Origin: M55B165 sp964423265
Lineage (GTDB): Bacteria > Actinomycetota > Humimicrobiia > Humimicrobiales > Humimicrobiaceae
DNA length: 64,000 nucleotides
Direction of reading: 5' to 3'
Assembly (NCBI GenBank): GCA_964423265.1
Contig: CAYREF010000003.1
Coordinates: 3,353-67,352, forward strand
Part shown: positions 36,266-43,945 of the stretch, piece after piece
Numbering within the stretch: the stretch's first letter is position 1
Layout of the letters: every line of letters starts with the position of its first letter
Translations under genes and position numbers: made by a program
Notes under the pieces: model-generated
Database searches by the model: none
What the model was told of the DNA's origin: nothing
The model's input: the letters and a program-made list of their open reading frames with translations, nothing else

Positions 36266-37447
36266 ATGGATATCCCTGAAGGTGTAATAGTTGCAATGCT
36301 TACACCGTTTGATGAAAAAGGCAGAGTAGACGAAATTGAAGTCAGAAGGTTTGTGGACTTCTTAATCAACAAGGGAGTTGACGGGTTATTTCCGGTTGCT
36401 TCCTGCGGTGAATATACTCATATGGATATGGGGGAACGAAAATTCTTAATTGATGTGGTGGTTGATGAAGCAAATGGAAGGGTTCCTGTAATTCCAGGAT
36501 CCGGAGCTACTTGCTACCACAAATCTATAGATATAGCTAGCTATGCAAAGGATAAAGGCTGTGAGGCGGTAGTTTTACACGGCCCTTATTTTTTCCAGAA
36601 TGCCAAGGAAGTTGTTGAAGGGCACTTAAGGAAAGTTGCAGAATCTGTGGATATACCCATCTTCCTTTATAACATTCCTTTCTTTGCCAATGAAATTACT
36701 CCTCAGATGGCTGAAAAGCTGTGTGGGATGCCTAATGTGGTGGGTATTAAAGATTCTTCAGGTAATATGGTAAATGTTATGAATCTTTTAGAGATGACTA
36801 GAAAAATAGATCCGGATTTTAGGGTACTAGTAGGTGCAGAAGAGATAATGCTTCCTGCACTCATGATGGGAGGCAAGGGTTGCATGACGGCAACAGCTGG
36901 AATTTTACCTGAATTTATGGTAGGAATTTATGAAAATTTTAAAAATAAGAATATCCAGAACGCTTATAATCTGCAATTTGCCATACTTTCCCTTATAAGG
37001 GAAATGAAGAGTGTAAATTTCCCCCAGGGTTTTAAGGAAGCATTAGATTTAAGGGGTATAAAGGTAGGCCCTCCCAAGATGAATTATCCCGAACAAGAAC
37101 TGGCCAAAATTGCTGACCTCAAGACAAGGCTAGAAATGGAAATGAAAAACCTGCTTGAGAGGTATTTTACGGGAGTTCCGCTAAACTATAGAGCAGACAA
37201 GCAATTTCTACAGAAATTCAGCTATCCAGCAGAAACTGCTCCTGAACAATCCGGGGAAAAGAAATACAATGATTGTTTAGTTTGTGGAATGTGCGAGGGA
37301 GATGTTGAGTGCAAGGTGGTCCCTTGTGACAGCATGCAGGAAAAGCCTTTAAGTAATTCTAAAACTGAAAAAATATCCAATGACATAGATGAAGACCAAT
37401 TAAAAGAAATTATTACAAAAACTATAAAAAAAGTTCTAGGCAACTGA
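36266..37447 (+). CDS. DHDPS-family aldolase with Cys-rich segment and putative BMC encapsulation peptide
   Basis: A 393-residue protein, about 95 residues longer than ordinary DHDPS members. Residues ~1-300 form the TIM barrel: ASCGEYTHM loop, Tyr in IFLYNIPF and Schiff-base Lys in VGIKDSSG, so it should be catalytic on a keto-acid. The extension has a Pro/Glu linker, five cysteines in CLVCGMC...C...C (residues ~337-354), an Asp/Ser-rich linker, and a final amphipathic helix DEDQLKEIITKTIKKVLGN. A linker plus C-terminal amphipathic helix is the hallmark of microcompartment cargo. A BMC shell gene begins 20 bases downstream. I infer that the aldolase is packaged in a shell; substrate unknown. 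Confidence 0.85.
   Translation: MDIPEGVIVAMLTPFDEKGRVDEIEVRRFVDFLINKGVDGLFPVASCGEYTHMDMGERKFLIDVVVDEANGRVPVIPGSGATCYHKSIDIASYAKDKGCEAVVLHGPYFFQNAKEVVEGHLRKVAESVDIPIFLYNIPFFANEITPQMAEKLCGMPNVVGIKDSSGNMVNVMNLLEMTRKIDPDFRVLVGAEEIMLPALMMGGKGCMTATAGILPEFMVGIYENFKNKNIQNAYNLQFAILSLIREMKSVNFPQGFKEALDLRGIKVGPPKMNYPEQELAKIADLKTRLEMEMKNLLERYFTGVPLNYRADKQFLQKFSYPAETAPEQSGEKKYNDCLVCGMCEGDVECKVVPCDSMQEKPLSNSKTEKISNDIDEDQLKEIITKTIKKVLGN
37274..37327 (+). other. Cysteine-rich segment CxxCxxC-x5-C-x4-C
   Basis: Five Cys codons in an 18-residue stretch of the aldolase extension. It could hold a metal or Fe-S cluster or form a disulfide staple; the spacing is ferredoxin-like in its first part only. Confidence 0.6.
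37382..37444 (+). other. Putative encapsulation peptide
   Basis: Codes for about 21 C-terminal residues with hydrophobic Leu/Ile/Val at helix-spaced positions and Lys/Glu between, after a polar linker. This matches what is known of BMC cargo-targeting helices. Confidence 0.6.
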
Positions 37448-37466
37448 GTAGAAAGGAAAATAAAAG

Positions 37467-37730
37467 ATGAATAAGGCAATTGGACTGATTGAAACAAGGG
37501 GTCTGGTAGGTTCTATTGAAGCAGCAGATGCCATGGTAAAAGCAGCCAATGTAAAGCTCATATCCAAAGCATATGTAGGCGGAGGATTGGTTACTGTAGT
37601 GGTTGAAGGTGATGTAGGTGCAGTTAAATCTGCAGTGGACGCAGGCAGTGCTGCTGCTAAAAGAGTAGGGGAATTAATTTCTGTTCATGTGATTCCAAGA
37701 CCCCATGAAGATACCTCAAAAATACTTTAA
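37467..37730 (+). CDS. Bacterial microcompartment hexameric shell protein (BMC-H, PduA/EutM-like)
   Basis: An 87-residue single-BMC-domain protein that should form hexamers tiling a microcompartment facet. Family features: AIGLIETRGLVGSIEAADAM at the N-terminus, VEGDVGAVKSAVDAG, and the ending GELISVHVIPRPH. The pore loop reads VGGGLV, small and glycine-rich as in PduA-type pores. It is the only shell gene in the window; no BMC-P pentamer, BMC-T trimer, PduL or acylating dehydrogenase is nearby. Encoded directly after the tailed aldolase, presumably co-transcribed. Confidence 0.96.
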   Translation: MNKAIGLIETRGLVGSIEAADAMVKAANVKLISKAYVGGGLVTVVVEGDVGAVKSAVDAGSAAAKRVGELISVHVIPRPHEDTSKIL

Positions 37731-37760
37731 ATGAGCCTTTTTTTTGAGTGCTTCTGTTTA

Positions 37761-37787
37761 TTGAATAAACAAAATAATTATGATAAT
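37761..37787 (+). promoter_or_regulatory. Candidate promoter for the 6S RNA
   Basis: TTGAAT, a 15-base spacer and GATAAT, with the -10 ending 8 bases before the first paired base of the RNA. The location fits a start at about 37794-37796. The 30 bases between the shell gene and this promoter show only a T-run and weak pairing (CTCAAAAA with TTTTTGAG), possibly a terminator. Confidence 0.5.
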
Positions 37788-37795
37788 ATCAAAAT

Positions 37796-37979
37796 TGGAT
37801 ACTCTGTTTGGTTCGTGATTAAAGTTAAGTTTTGTGCCAACAATTTAACTTTGGAAGCTCAAACTTTACCTGTGGCGTAAATGCCCGGGTTACCGGGACT
37901 TATAAAACAGATAGGAGAGCATCCACCTGCTGAGGCAGGGCATAAAAACCTTAGTAATTGCGGCCAAACGGGGTATCCA
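37796..37979 (+). ncRNA. ssrS: 6S RNA candidate
   Basis: 6S RNA binds the housekeeping RNA polymerase and damps transcription in stationary phase. The 184-base region begins with TGGATACTCTGTTTGG and ends with CCAAACGGGGTATCCA, which pair over 16 positions (two G-U) to form a closing stem. Inside, the 3' half carries ACTTATAAAACAG, then CATCCACCTGCTGAGGCAGG, an arrangement I recognise from the 3' side of the central bubble and the following hairpin of 6S RNAs. A GC-rich terminal hairpin (CCCGG GTTA CCGGG) sits near the middle. Length equals typical 6S RNA. 6S genes near aspS/alaS are known in Bacillota. Identity is by structure and remembered consensus, not a search. Confidence 0.7.
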
Positions 37980-38002
37980 TTTTATTAAAATGAATTTTTT
38001 TT
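37978..38002 (+). terminator. Weak terminator after the 6S RNA
   Basis: CATTTT ATT AAAATG forms a 6-bp AT-rich stem followed by AA and eight T. It ends only three bases before the alaS ATG, so read-through would be needed for any transcript shared with alaS. Confidence 0.4.
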
Positions 38003-38005
38003 ATT

Positions 38006-40678
38006 ATGGATTTGCGTAAACAATTTTTAGATTATTTTGAAAAAAAAGGCCATTTAATATTACCGTCTTCGAACCTAATACCTGAAGATGACCCTAGCGT
38101 CCTTTTGACTACTGCAGGCATGCAGCAATTCAAACCCTACTATCTGGGAACAAAGACTCCGCCCAGAAAGAGAATAGCTACTGTACAAAAATGTTTCAGG
38201 ACGTCAGACATTGACAGTGTTGGTTATTCCAAAAGGCATTTAACTTTTTTTGAAATGCTAGGCAATTTTTCGTTTGATGATTATTTTAAAAAAGAGGCAA
38301 TAGAATTTGCCATTGACTTTATTGTCAATGATTTAGGGATTTCTATTAAAAAATTATGGGCGGCAGTATTTAAAGGTGAAGGAAAACTTCCTAAAGATAA
38401 ACAGGCGGTTACATTATGGAAAAGCAAAGGGATTCCAGAAGAGCGGATTTGTGAATTCGGGAAATCTGAAAATTTCTGGGGTCCTGCAGGCGATACTGGT
38501 CCTTGTGGGCCATGCACCGAAATTTATTATGATTTTGGAGAAGAATACGGTTGTGGGAAGAAAGAATGTGGTCCCAGCTGTGATTGTGACAGGTTTCTAG
38601 AGATTTGGAATTTAGTTTTTACCCAATATGATTTTAATGGAAAAGATTATCTGGAATTACCTAGCAAAAACATAGATACAGGCATGGGCCTGGAAAGGAT
38701 TGCTGCGGTAATGGAGGGAGACCCTTCAGTATTCAATACATTATTGTTCAAAGATATAATGGAAAAAATAAATGGCTTGTCTGGAGAACACAACAAAAAG
38801 GATAGAAAAAAAACCAGGGCCAAAAGGATTATTGCTGATCACATAAGAGCTATTTATTTTTTAATTTCTGACGGTATAATACCCTCTAATGAAGGAAGAG
38901 GTTATATCTTAAGAAGAATTATAAGGAGAGCTATACGGTATGGAAAGCTCCTAGAGATAAAAGGGCAGTTCTTAAATGAAATAGGTAAACAAGTCATTAA
39001 AAATTATAGCTCAACTTATCCTGAGTTAAAGGAGAAAAAAGAATTTTCAGAGAAAGTGGTAAGGGACGAGGAAGAAAGGTTTTCGAAAACATTAAAAGAG
39101 GGGAGTAAGGTATTGCTAGAGAATATAGAGGCTTTAAAAAAAGAAGGCAAGGATTCTATTGATACCAGGGATGCCTTTAAATTATATGATACCTTTGGCT
39201 TTCCTATAGAATTGACCCAGGAAATATTAAACGATCACGGCATAAGAGTTAATTTGGGAGAATTTAAGGATTACCTAGAAGAGCATTCTAAAAAGTCAAA
39301 AAATAAAACGGCTTTTGACAAAAAATTGGATGAAAAAATTAACATCTATTCAGAGGTTTCAAAAAAATATAGTACCGAATTTATAGGATATGAAAATTTT
39401 AGGGCAGACTCTGAAGTATTAAAAATATTTAAATATGATAATAAGAAGCTTGCTCCTGCCAGGCAGCTTTCAGAAGGTGAAAAAGGTGAAATAATTTTAA
39501 GGGCAACACCATTCTATGGGGAAAAGGGCGGCCAGGTTGGCGACCAGGGTGTAATAACTGAAGATGGTTCTAAATTTGCTGTAAGTGATACCCAGATACC
39601 GGTAGATAGCCTGTACTTGCATAAAGGGCAGCTAAATAAGGGTAAAATAAAGGTTGGAGATAAGATTAAAGCTGCTGTTGATATAAAACGGAGGAAAGAC
39701 ATAAGCAGAAATCATACTTCAACTCACCTGCTCCATTGGGCCCTAAGAATTGTTTTAGGACAGGAGGTAAAGCAATCAGGGTCTTTTGTGGCTAATGACA
39801 GGTTTAGGTTTGACTACACTGCTTACCAGACACCAAATGAAGAAGATTTTAGGAGAATTGAGAAACTGGTAAATGAAAAAATTCAGGCAAACGATACAGT
39901 TAAGTGCTTTGAAACTACAAGAGAGTATGCAGAAGAAATTGGAGCTATTTCACTTTTTGAAGAAAAATACGGTAAATTTGTAAGAGTAGTGGAAATAAAT
40001 AATTATAGCAGGGAATTATGTGGAGGAACTCATGTAAAAAGGACAGGCGATTTAGGGTTGTTTAAAATATTGTCTGACACTAACATAGGGGCAAATTTAA
40101 GGAGAATGGAGGCTTGTACCGGTATGCATGCCTATAACTTACTTAATGGCAAAAATGAACTAATAGAAAAAGTTAAAGATATATTAGGAACCAGTGAAAA
40201 TAATTTACTGAATGCAGTAAAAGAGACAAAAGGGAAACTTGATAAATTACAGGATGAACTTAGCCATATGAGGATTAACTTAGCCAGGGATGAAATCCTT
40301 AAAAAATTTGGCTATGACAAAAATAACGGTAAATTAAAAATTATATATTATGATTTTTCGAAATCCGGTAACAAGGATTCAATGGATGCGAAAAGTATGG
40401 GAATAATTGGAGATGAAATAAGGGACATATACAATCAAAGGAATACCGCCATTATTTTCGGTAATATATTGGGCGATAAGCCAGTATTGATACTTCAGGC
40501 TACTGATGATTTAATTGACCAGGGACTTCATTGTGGAAAGCTAGCCAAAGCTGCTGGAAAAATTTTAAAAGGCGGAGGAGGCGGAAAACCGGGTTTTGCT
40601 CAATCAGGAGGATCAGATAGTTCACAGCTTGGCAAGGCAATTATAGCCATGAAAGAAAAAATTGAACAAGAATTATGA
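38006..40678 (+). CDS. alaS: Alanyl-tRNA synthetase AlaRS
   Basis: An 890-residue class II synthetase in normal domain order: catalytic domain (FLDYFEKKGHLILPSSNL, FRTSDID, GLERIAAVM), tRNA recognition, the editing domain with zinc ligands in NHTSTHLLHW and CGGTHV, and a C-Ala domain with GGGGGKPGFAQSGG. Full length. No Shine-Dalgarno is visible: the ATG follows a T-rich tract and the 6S RNA end. Neighbouring genes mostly have good ribosome-binding sites, so its translation may be unusual. It overlaps ruvX by four bases. Confidence 0.97.
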   Translation: MDLRKQFLDYFEKKGHLILPSSNLIPEDDPSVLLTTAGMQQFKPYYLGTKTPPRKRIATVQKCFRTSDIDSVGYSKRHLTFFEMLGNFSFDDYFKKEAIEFAIDFIVNDLGISIKKLWAAVFKGEGKLPKDKQAVTLWKSKGIPEERICEFGKSENFWGPAGDTGPCGPCTEIYYDFGEEYGCGKKECGPSCDCDRFLEIWNLVFTQYDFNGKDYLELPSKNIDTGMGLERIAAVMEGDPSVFNTLLFKDIMEKINGLSGEHNKKDRKKTRAKRIIADHIRAIYFLISDGIIPSNEGRGYILRRIIRRAIRYGKLLEIKGQFLNEIGKQVIKNYSSTYPELKEKKEFSEKVVRDEEERFSKTLKEGSKVLLENIEALKKEGKDSIDTRDAFKLYDTFGFPIELTQEILNDHGIRVNLGEFKDYLEEHSKKSKNKTAFDKKLDEKINIYSEVSKKYSTEFIGYENFRADSEVLKIFKYDNKKLAPARQLSEGEKGEIILRATPFYGEKGGQVGDQGVITEDGSKFAVSDTQIPVDSLYLHKGQLNKGKIKVGDKIKAAVDIKRRKDISRNHTSTHLLHWALRIVLGQEVKQSGSFVANDRFRFDYTAYQTPNEEDFRRIEKLVNEKIQANDTVKCFETTREYAEEIGAISLFEEKYGKFVRVVEINNYSRELCGGTHVKRTGDLGLFKILSDTNIGANLRRMEACTGMHAYNLLNGKNELIEKVKDILGTSENNLLNAVKETKGKLDKLQDELSHMRINLARDEILKKFGYDKNNGKLKIIYYDFSKSGNKDSMDAKSMGIIGDEIRDIYNQRNTAIIFGNILGDKPVLILQATDDLIDQGLHCGKLAKAAGKILKGGGGGKPGFAQSGGSDSSQLGKAIIAMKEKIEQEL

Positions 40679-41076
40679 GAATATTAGGCTTAGATATTGG
40701 TGATAAGAGGGTAGGCTTAGCAATAACTGATAAGAACAGCCAAGTGGCTTCTCCGCTGATGGTGCTTGAGAATAATGAAAACATAAAAGAAAATATTAAA
40801 AAAATTATTAAAGCCTATGACATCAGAAAGATTGTTGTGGGTATACCTTACAATCTCAAGGGACAAACAGGCCACCAGGCTAAGAAGACGCTTAACTTCA
40901 TAGATTTAAATTTGTCAGATTTGGGAATTGAAATTATAAAAGCGGACGAAAGATTTACCTCAAAGATTCCTAAAAATCAGTTGCAACATCTTGACAAGAG
41001 TGTAATAGATAAGTATTCTGCCTGTATCCTATTAAATGATTATTTAACCAAAAAATTAAACAATGAAAAAAATTAA
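40675..41076 (+). CDS. ruvX: YqgF/RuvX RNase H-fold nuclease
   Basis: A 133-residue RNase H-fold protein, an essential family implicated in pre-16S rRNA processing and Holliday-junction resolution. Motifs: ILGLDIGDKRVGLA, VVGIPYNLKG and the DERFTS segment. It sits between alaS and mltG as in most Bacillota and Actinomycetota, and overlaps mltG by 14 bases. Confidence 0.93.
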   Translation: MRILGLDIGDKRVGLAITDKNSQVASPLMVLENNENIKENIKKIIKAYDIRKIVVGIPYNLKGQTGHQAKKTLNFIDLNLSDLGIEIIKADERFTSKIPKNQLQHLDKSVIDKYSACILLNDYLTKKLNNEKN

Positions 41077-42064
41077 AATAATACCCTTGGTGTTAATAAT
41101 AATTTTTATTATTTCTTCCTGCAGCAACCTTTCCGGCAACAGCATCCAGGAAAATAATATTGAGGAAGGTATAATGGTAGAAGTGGAAATAAGGGAAGGG
41201 GCAAGCCTGGCTGAAATTGCAGATTTGCTGGAAGAAAAAGGAGTCGTTGAAAGTGGCTTTGTATTCAGGTTATATGTTCAGCAAAAAGGCAAAGAAAAGG
41301 AGCTGCTGCCAGGAAAGTATAATTTAGAGACAGGCTCTGAGATGGAAGATGTGCTAAATATAATTTCATCAGGACCCAAAATTATAACCTATAAGCTTGC
41401 AATACCTGAAGGCTACATAGCAGAGCAGGTAAAGGAGAAGATAGTTGAAAAATTGCCTTTTATAGATTATCCGGAGGTTAATAATGCTTTAAGTGTAAGC
41501 AATTATAGTTATCCATTTTTACAAGGTATAGAAAGCCTGGAGGGATTCCTGTTTCCAAAAACTTATGAAGTAACTGCCAAATATGAGGCCGGAGACATTA
41601 TTGAAATGATGCTCAACCAGTACCAGCATGAAACAAGTGCTCTGGATTATTCATTTGCCCAGGAAAATGACTTATCTCCATATGATATTTTAAAGATTGC
41701 CTCACTTATTGAAAGAGAAGCATATATTCCAGAGGAGCGCGAGCTTATTTCTGCTGTAATCCATAATAGGCTGGATATCGGCATGCCTTTAGAAATTGAT
41801 GCCACTGTTAGGTATGCTCTAGATAAGTGGGATAAAGACTTGACTAAATCAGACCTTGAATATGATTCCAAGTATAATACAAGAATTTATCCAGGTCTTA
41901 CACCTACACCCATTTGCAACCCAGGAGCTGCTTCCATTGAGGCAGCCCTAAATCCTGCAGAGGTGGACTACCTTTATTTTGTAGTAACAGATGAGGAAAA
42001 ACATACGCATTCTTTTTCAAACACATTAGAAGAACATGAGCAACTTACCAATAACCAAAAATGA
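41063..42064 (+). CDS. mltG: Endolytic murein transglycosylase MltG
   Basis: A 333-residue YceG-like protein thought to cut nascent glycan strands and set their length. The N-terminal hydrophobic segment ends in ISSCSN, a possible lipobox, where most MltG proteins keep a plain membrane anchor. A LysM-like part follows (EGASLAEIADLLEEKGVV), then the catalytic domain with Glu in KIASLIEREAY and the HNRLDIGMPLEIDATVRYAL segment. Its end overlaps trmR. Confidence 0.94.
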   Translation: MKKIKIIPLVLIIIFIISSCSNLSGNSIQENNIEEGIMVEVEIREGASLAEIADLLEEKGVVESGFVFRLYVQQKGKEKELLPGKYNLETGSEMEDVLNIISSGPKIITYKLAIPEGYIAEQVKEKIVEKLPFIDYPEVNNALSVSNYSYPFLQGIESLEGFLFPKTYEVTAKYEAGDIIEMMLNQYQHETSALDYSFAQENDLSPYDILKIASLIEREAYIPEERELISAVIHNRLDIGMPLEIDATVRYALDKWDKDLTKSDLEYDSKYNTRIYPGLTPTPICNPGAASIEAALNPAEVDYLYFVVTDEEKHTHSFSNTLEEHEQLTNNQK

Positions 42065-42671
42065 TATTGTAAAGGAATATTTGGAAGAAAAAAAATTCCT
42101 AGGGGAATTCAGAAATGATGCAGAATTGAAAAAAATTCCCATTATTAGTGATGCAGTAGGTCAGTTCCTGAGTTTTTTTTGCATCCTAAATAAGCCAGAC
42201 TCTATTTTAGAGATAGGTTGCGGGATAGGATATTCTTCGTATTTTTTATTAAAAAACACTCCAAGGGCAAACTATATTGGTATTGACTTAAACAAGGAGA
42301 GGGCAAAAATTGCTAAACGGAAGTTAAAACAACTTTTTCCGGGAAAAAGAATAAAAATTTTAACCGGGGATGCAATCAAAAAAGTAAAAGAACTTGACTG
42401 TCAAGCAGATTTAGTTTTTATAGATGGAGCAAAGCATGAGTATCCAGATTATTTAAAAAGCCTTTTGGGTAAGGTTAGAAGGCATGGCTATATAATTGCC
42501 GATAATGTACTCTACAAAAACAAGGTGTTAAGCAAAAAAAAAGATTCACATGATACTAATAGTGTAGAAGGTATTAGGGAATATATTATGCTGGCTTCAA
42601 ATAAGAATAATTTCAAAACATATTTTTTTGATATTAATGATGGGATATCCGTATCTGAGGTGTTGATTTAA
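42036..42671 (+). CDS. trmR: SAM-dependent O-methyltransferase, TrmR-like (tRNA 5-hydroxyuridine methylation)
   Basis: A 211-residue class I methyltransferase of the catechol-OMT-like family: motif I LEIGCGIGYSS, acidic motif YIGIDLN, and the metal-binding FIDGAKHEYPDYL and ADNVLYK. In Bacillus the equivalent gene next to mltG and the U32 peptidases is trmR, which methylates ho5U34 to mo5U. The same neighbourhood supports that assignment here. It overlaps mltG by 29 bases and trhP by one. Confidence 0.82.
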   Translation: MSNLPITKNDIVKEYLEEKKFLGEFRNDAELKKIPIISDAVGQFLSFFCILNKPDSILEIGCGIGYSSYFLLKNTPRANYIGIDLNKERAKIAKRKLKQLFPGKRIKILTGDAIKKVKELDCQADLVFIDGAKHEYPDYLKSLLGKVRRHGYIIADNVLYKNKVLSKKKDSHDTNSVEGIREYIMLASNKNNFKTYFFDINDGISVSEVLI

Positions 42672-43897
42672 TGCAGGGGTTTAAGGTACCTGAACTACTT
42701 GTACCTGCAAATAACTTAAATGTGTTAAAGTACGCTGTACAATATGGGGCTGATGCAGTTTATGTGGGTGGTAAAAAATTTAATTTAAGGAGCGTTAGGG
42801 GTAATTTTACAGTAGAACAATTAAAAGAAGGGGTAGAATATGCCCATAAAAATGGTGTTAAGCTTTATCTTACTTTAAATTCAGTATTATTTGAAGATGA
42901 AACAGAAGAGCTCAAAAATTATATTGGCCAGATAAGGGATATAGGTATAGATGCAGTAATAATAGCGGACCTAGGTATATTCAGCATAATCCAGAAGCAT
43001 TGGCCAGGTGTAAAGATAAATATAAGTACCCAGGTTAACACAACCAATAGCCGTGCTGTTAATTTCTGGAAACAACTGGGGGCTAGCAGAGTTAATATTG
43101 CCAGGGAGGTTAAGTTTAAAGACCTTAAGGAAATTAAGGAAAAAACTGGCATTGAAATTGAAGTGTTTACACATGGGGCTTTGTGCATCTCTTATTCTGG
43201 CAGGTGCATGCTTAGCAAGTATATGGTGGGGCGTGATGCCAATAGGGGGAAATGTGCCCATAGCTGCAGGTGGAAATATTATCTTATGGAAGAGGAGAGG
43301 CCTAACCTTTTTTTTCAAATTGAACAAAACAAAAAGGGTACCTATATTTATAATTCAAGGGATTTATGCCTCTTGCCGAGGTTAGAAGAGGTGGCAAGAA
43401 TAAAAATAGACAGTTTGAAAATTGAAGGCAGGATGAAAACAGAAAATTATGTTGCTCTAACCACTTGGGTGTATAGGCGTGCCCTTGACTATTTAAAGGC
43501 AGGTAATTTTAACCAGGAAAAGATAAATTTTTTAATGGAAGAGCTGGAAAAATGCTCGCATAGGAATTTTACTTTAGGCTTTATGTTTTTGGAGGACCAT
43601 AAGGAATTAGAGGACAATGAAAATGTGGGCTATATTAAAAAATATAGCTTTGTGGCCGTGTATAAAAGCTTTAGCGAGCATTTTAATGGGCCTGTCCTAA
43701 GAATTAAGAACCAGCTAAAAGTTGGAGAAACTTTAGATATTCTGCAACCAGGAAAAGATCCGGTTAAAGTAAATATAGGGGAGATGGTAAAGGAAGAGAA
43801 TAATGAACCGGTTGAAATTGCAAATCCTAATGATAGAATTATTATTCCAGGAATAGGAAATTTAGATAAATTCTCTATTTTTAGAATAAAAACTTAA
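42671..43897 (+). CDS. trhP: Peptidase U32 family protein, TrhP-like tRNA hydroxylation
   Basis: A 408-residue U32-family protein. The barrel start PELLVPANNLNVLKYAVQYG and the family signature EVFTHGALCISYSGRCMLS are seen, with further Cys in RGKCAHSCRWKYYL that may bind an Fe-S cluster. U32 proteins TrhP/YrrN-YrrO make 5-hydroxyuridine at tRNA position 34 from prephenate, feeding the neighbouring methyltransferase. Only one U32 gene is here, against two in Bacillus. Prephenate dependence would tie it to the shikimate genes nearby (inference). Confidence 0.83.
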   Translation: MQGFKVPELLVPANNLNVLKYAVQYGADAVYVGGKKFNLRSVRGNFTVEQLKEGVEYAHKNGVKLYLTLNSVLFEDETEELKNYIGQIRDIGIDAVIIADLGIFSIIQKHWPGVKINISTQVNTTNSRAVNFWKQLGASRVNIAREVKFKDLKEIKEKTGIEIEVFTHGALCISYSGRCMLSKYMVGRDANRGKCAHSCRWKYYLMEEERPNLFFQIEQNKKGTYIYNSRDLCLLPRLEEVARIKIDSLKIEGRMKTENYVALTTWVYRRALDYLKAGNFNQEKINFLMEELEKCSHRNFTLGFMFLEDHKELEDNENVGYIKKYSFVAVYKSFSEHFNGPVLRIKNQLKVGETLDILQPGKDPVKVNIGEMVKEENNEPVEIANPNDRIIIPGIGNLDKFSIFRIKT

Positions 43898-43945
43898 AAT
43901 AATAATTTAGTTGAATCATTAATAAAAATATTTATAATTATAAAT

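Noticed and set aside
24189..37795. Prophage or integrative element carrying the island
   Set aside because: No integrase, transposase, tRNA target, att-like direct repeat or phage gene is visible.
37796..38005. T-box or other riboswitch controlling alaS
   Set aside because: No T-box AGGGTGGNACCGCG-type element or specifier loop. The CCTGC...GCAGG hairpin briefly suggested a cobalamin element, but the other conserved blocks are missing; a closed 184-base helix with its own promoter fits 6S RNA better.
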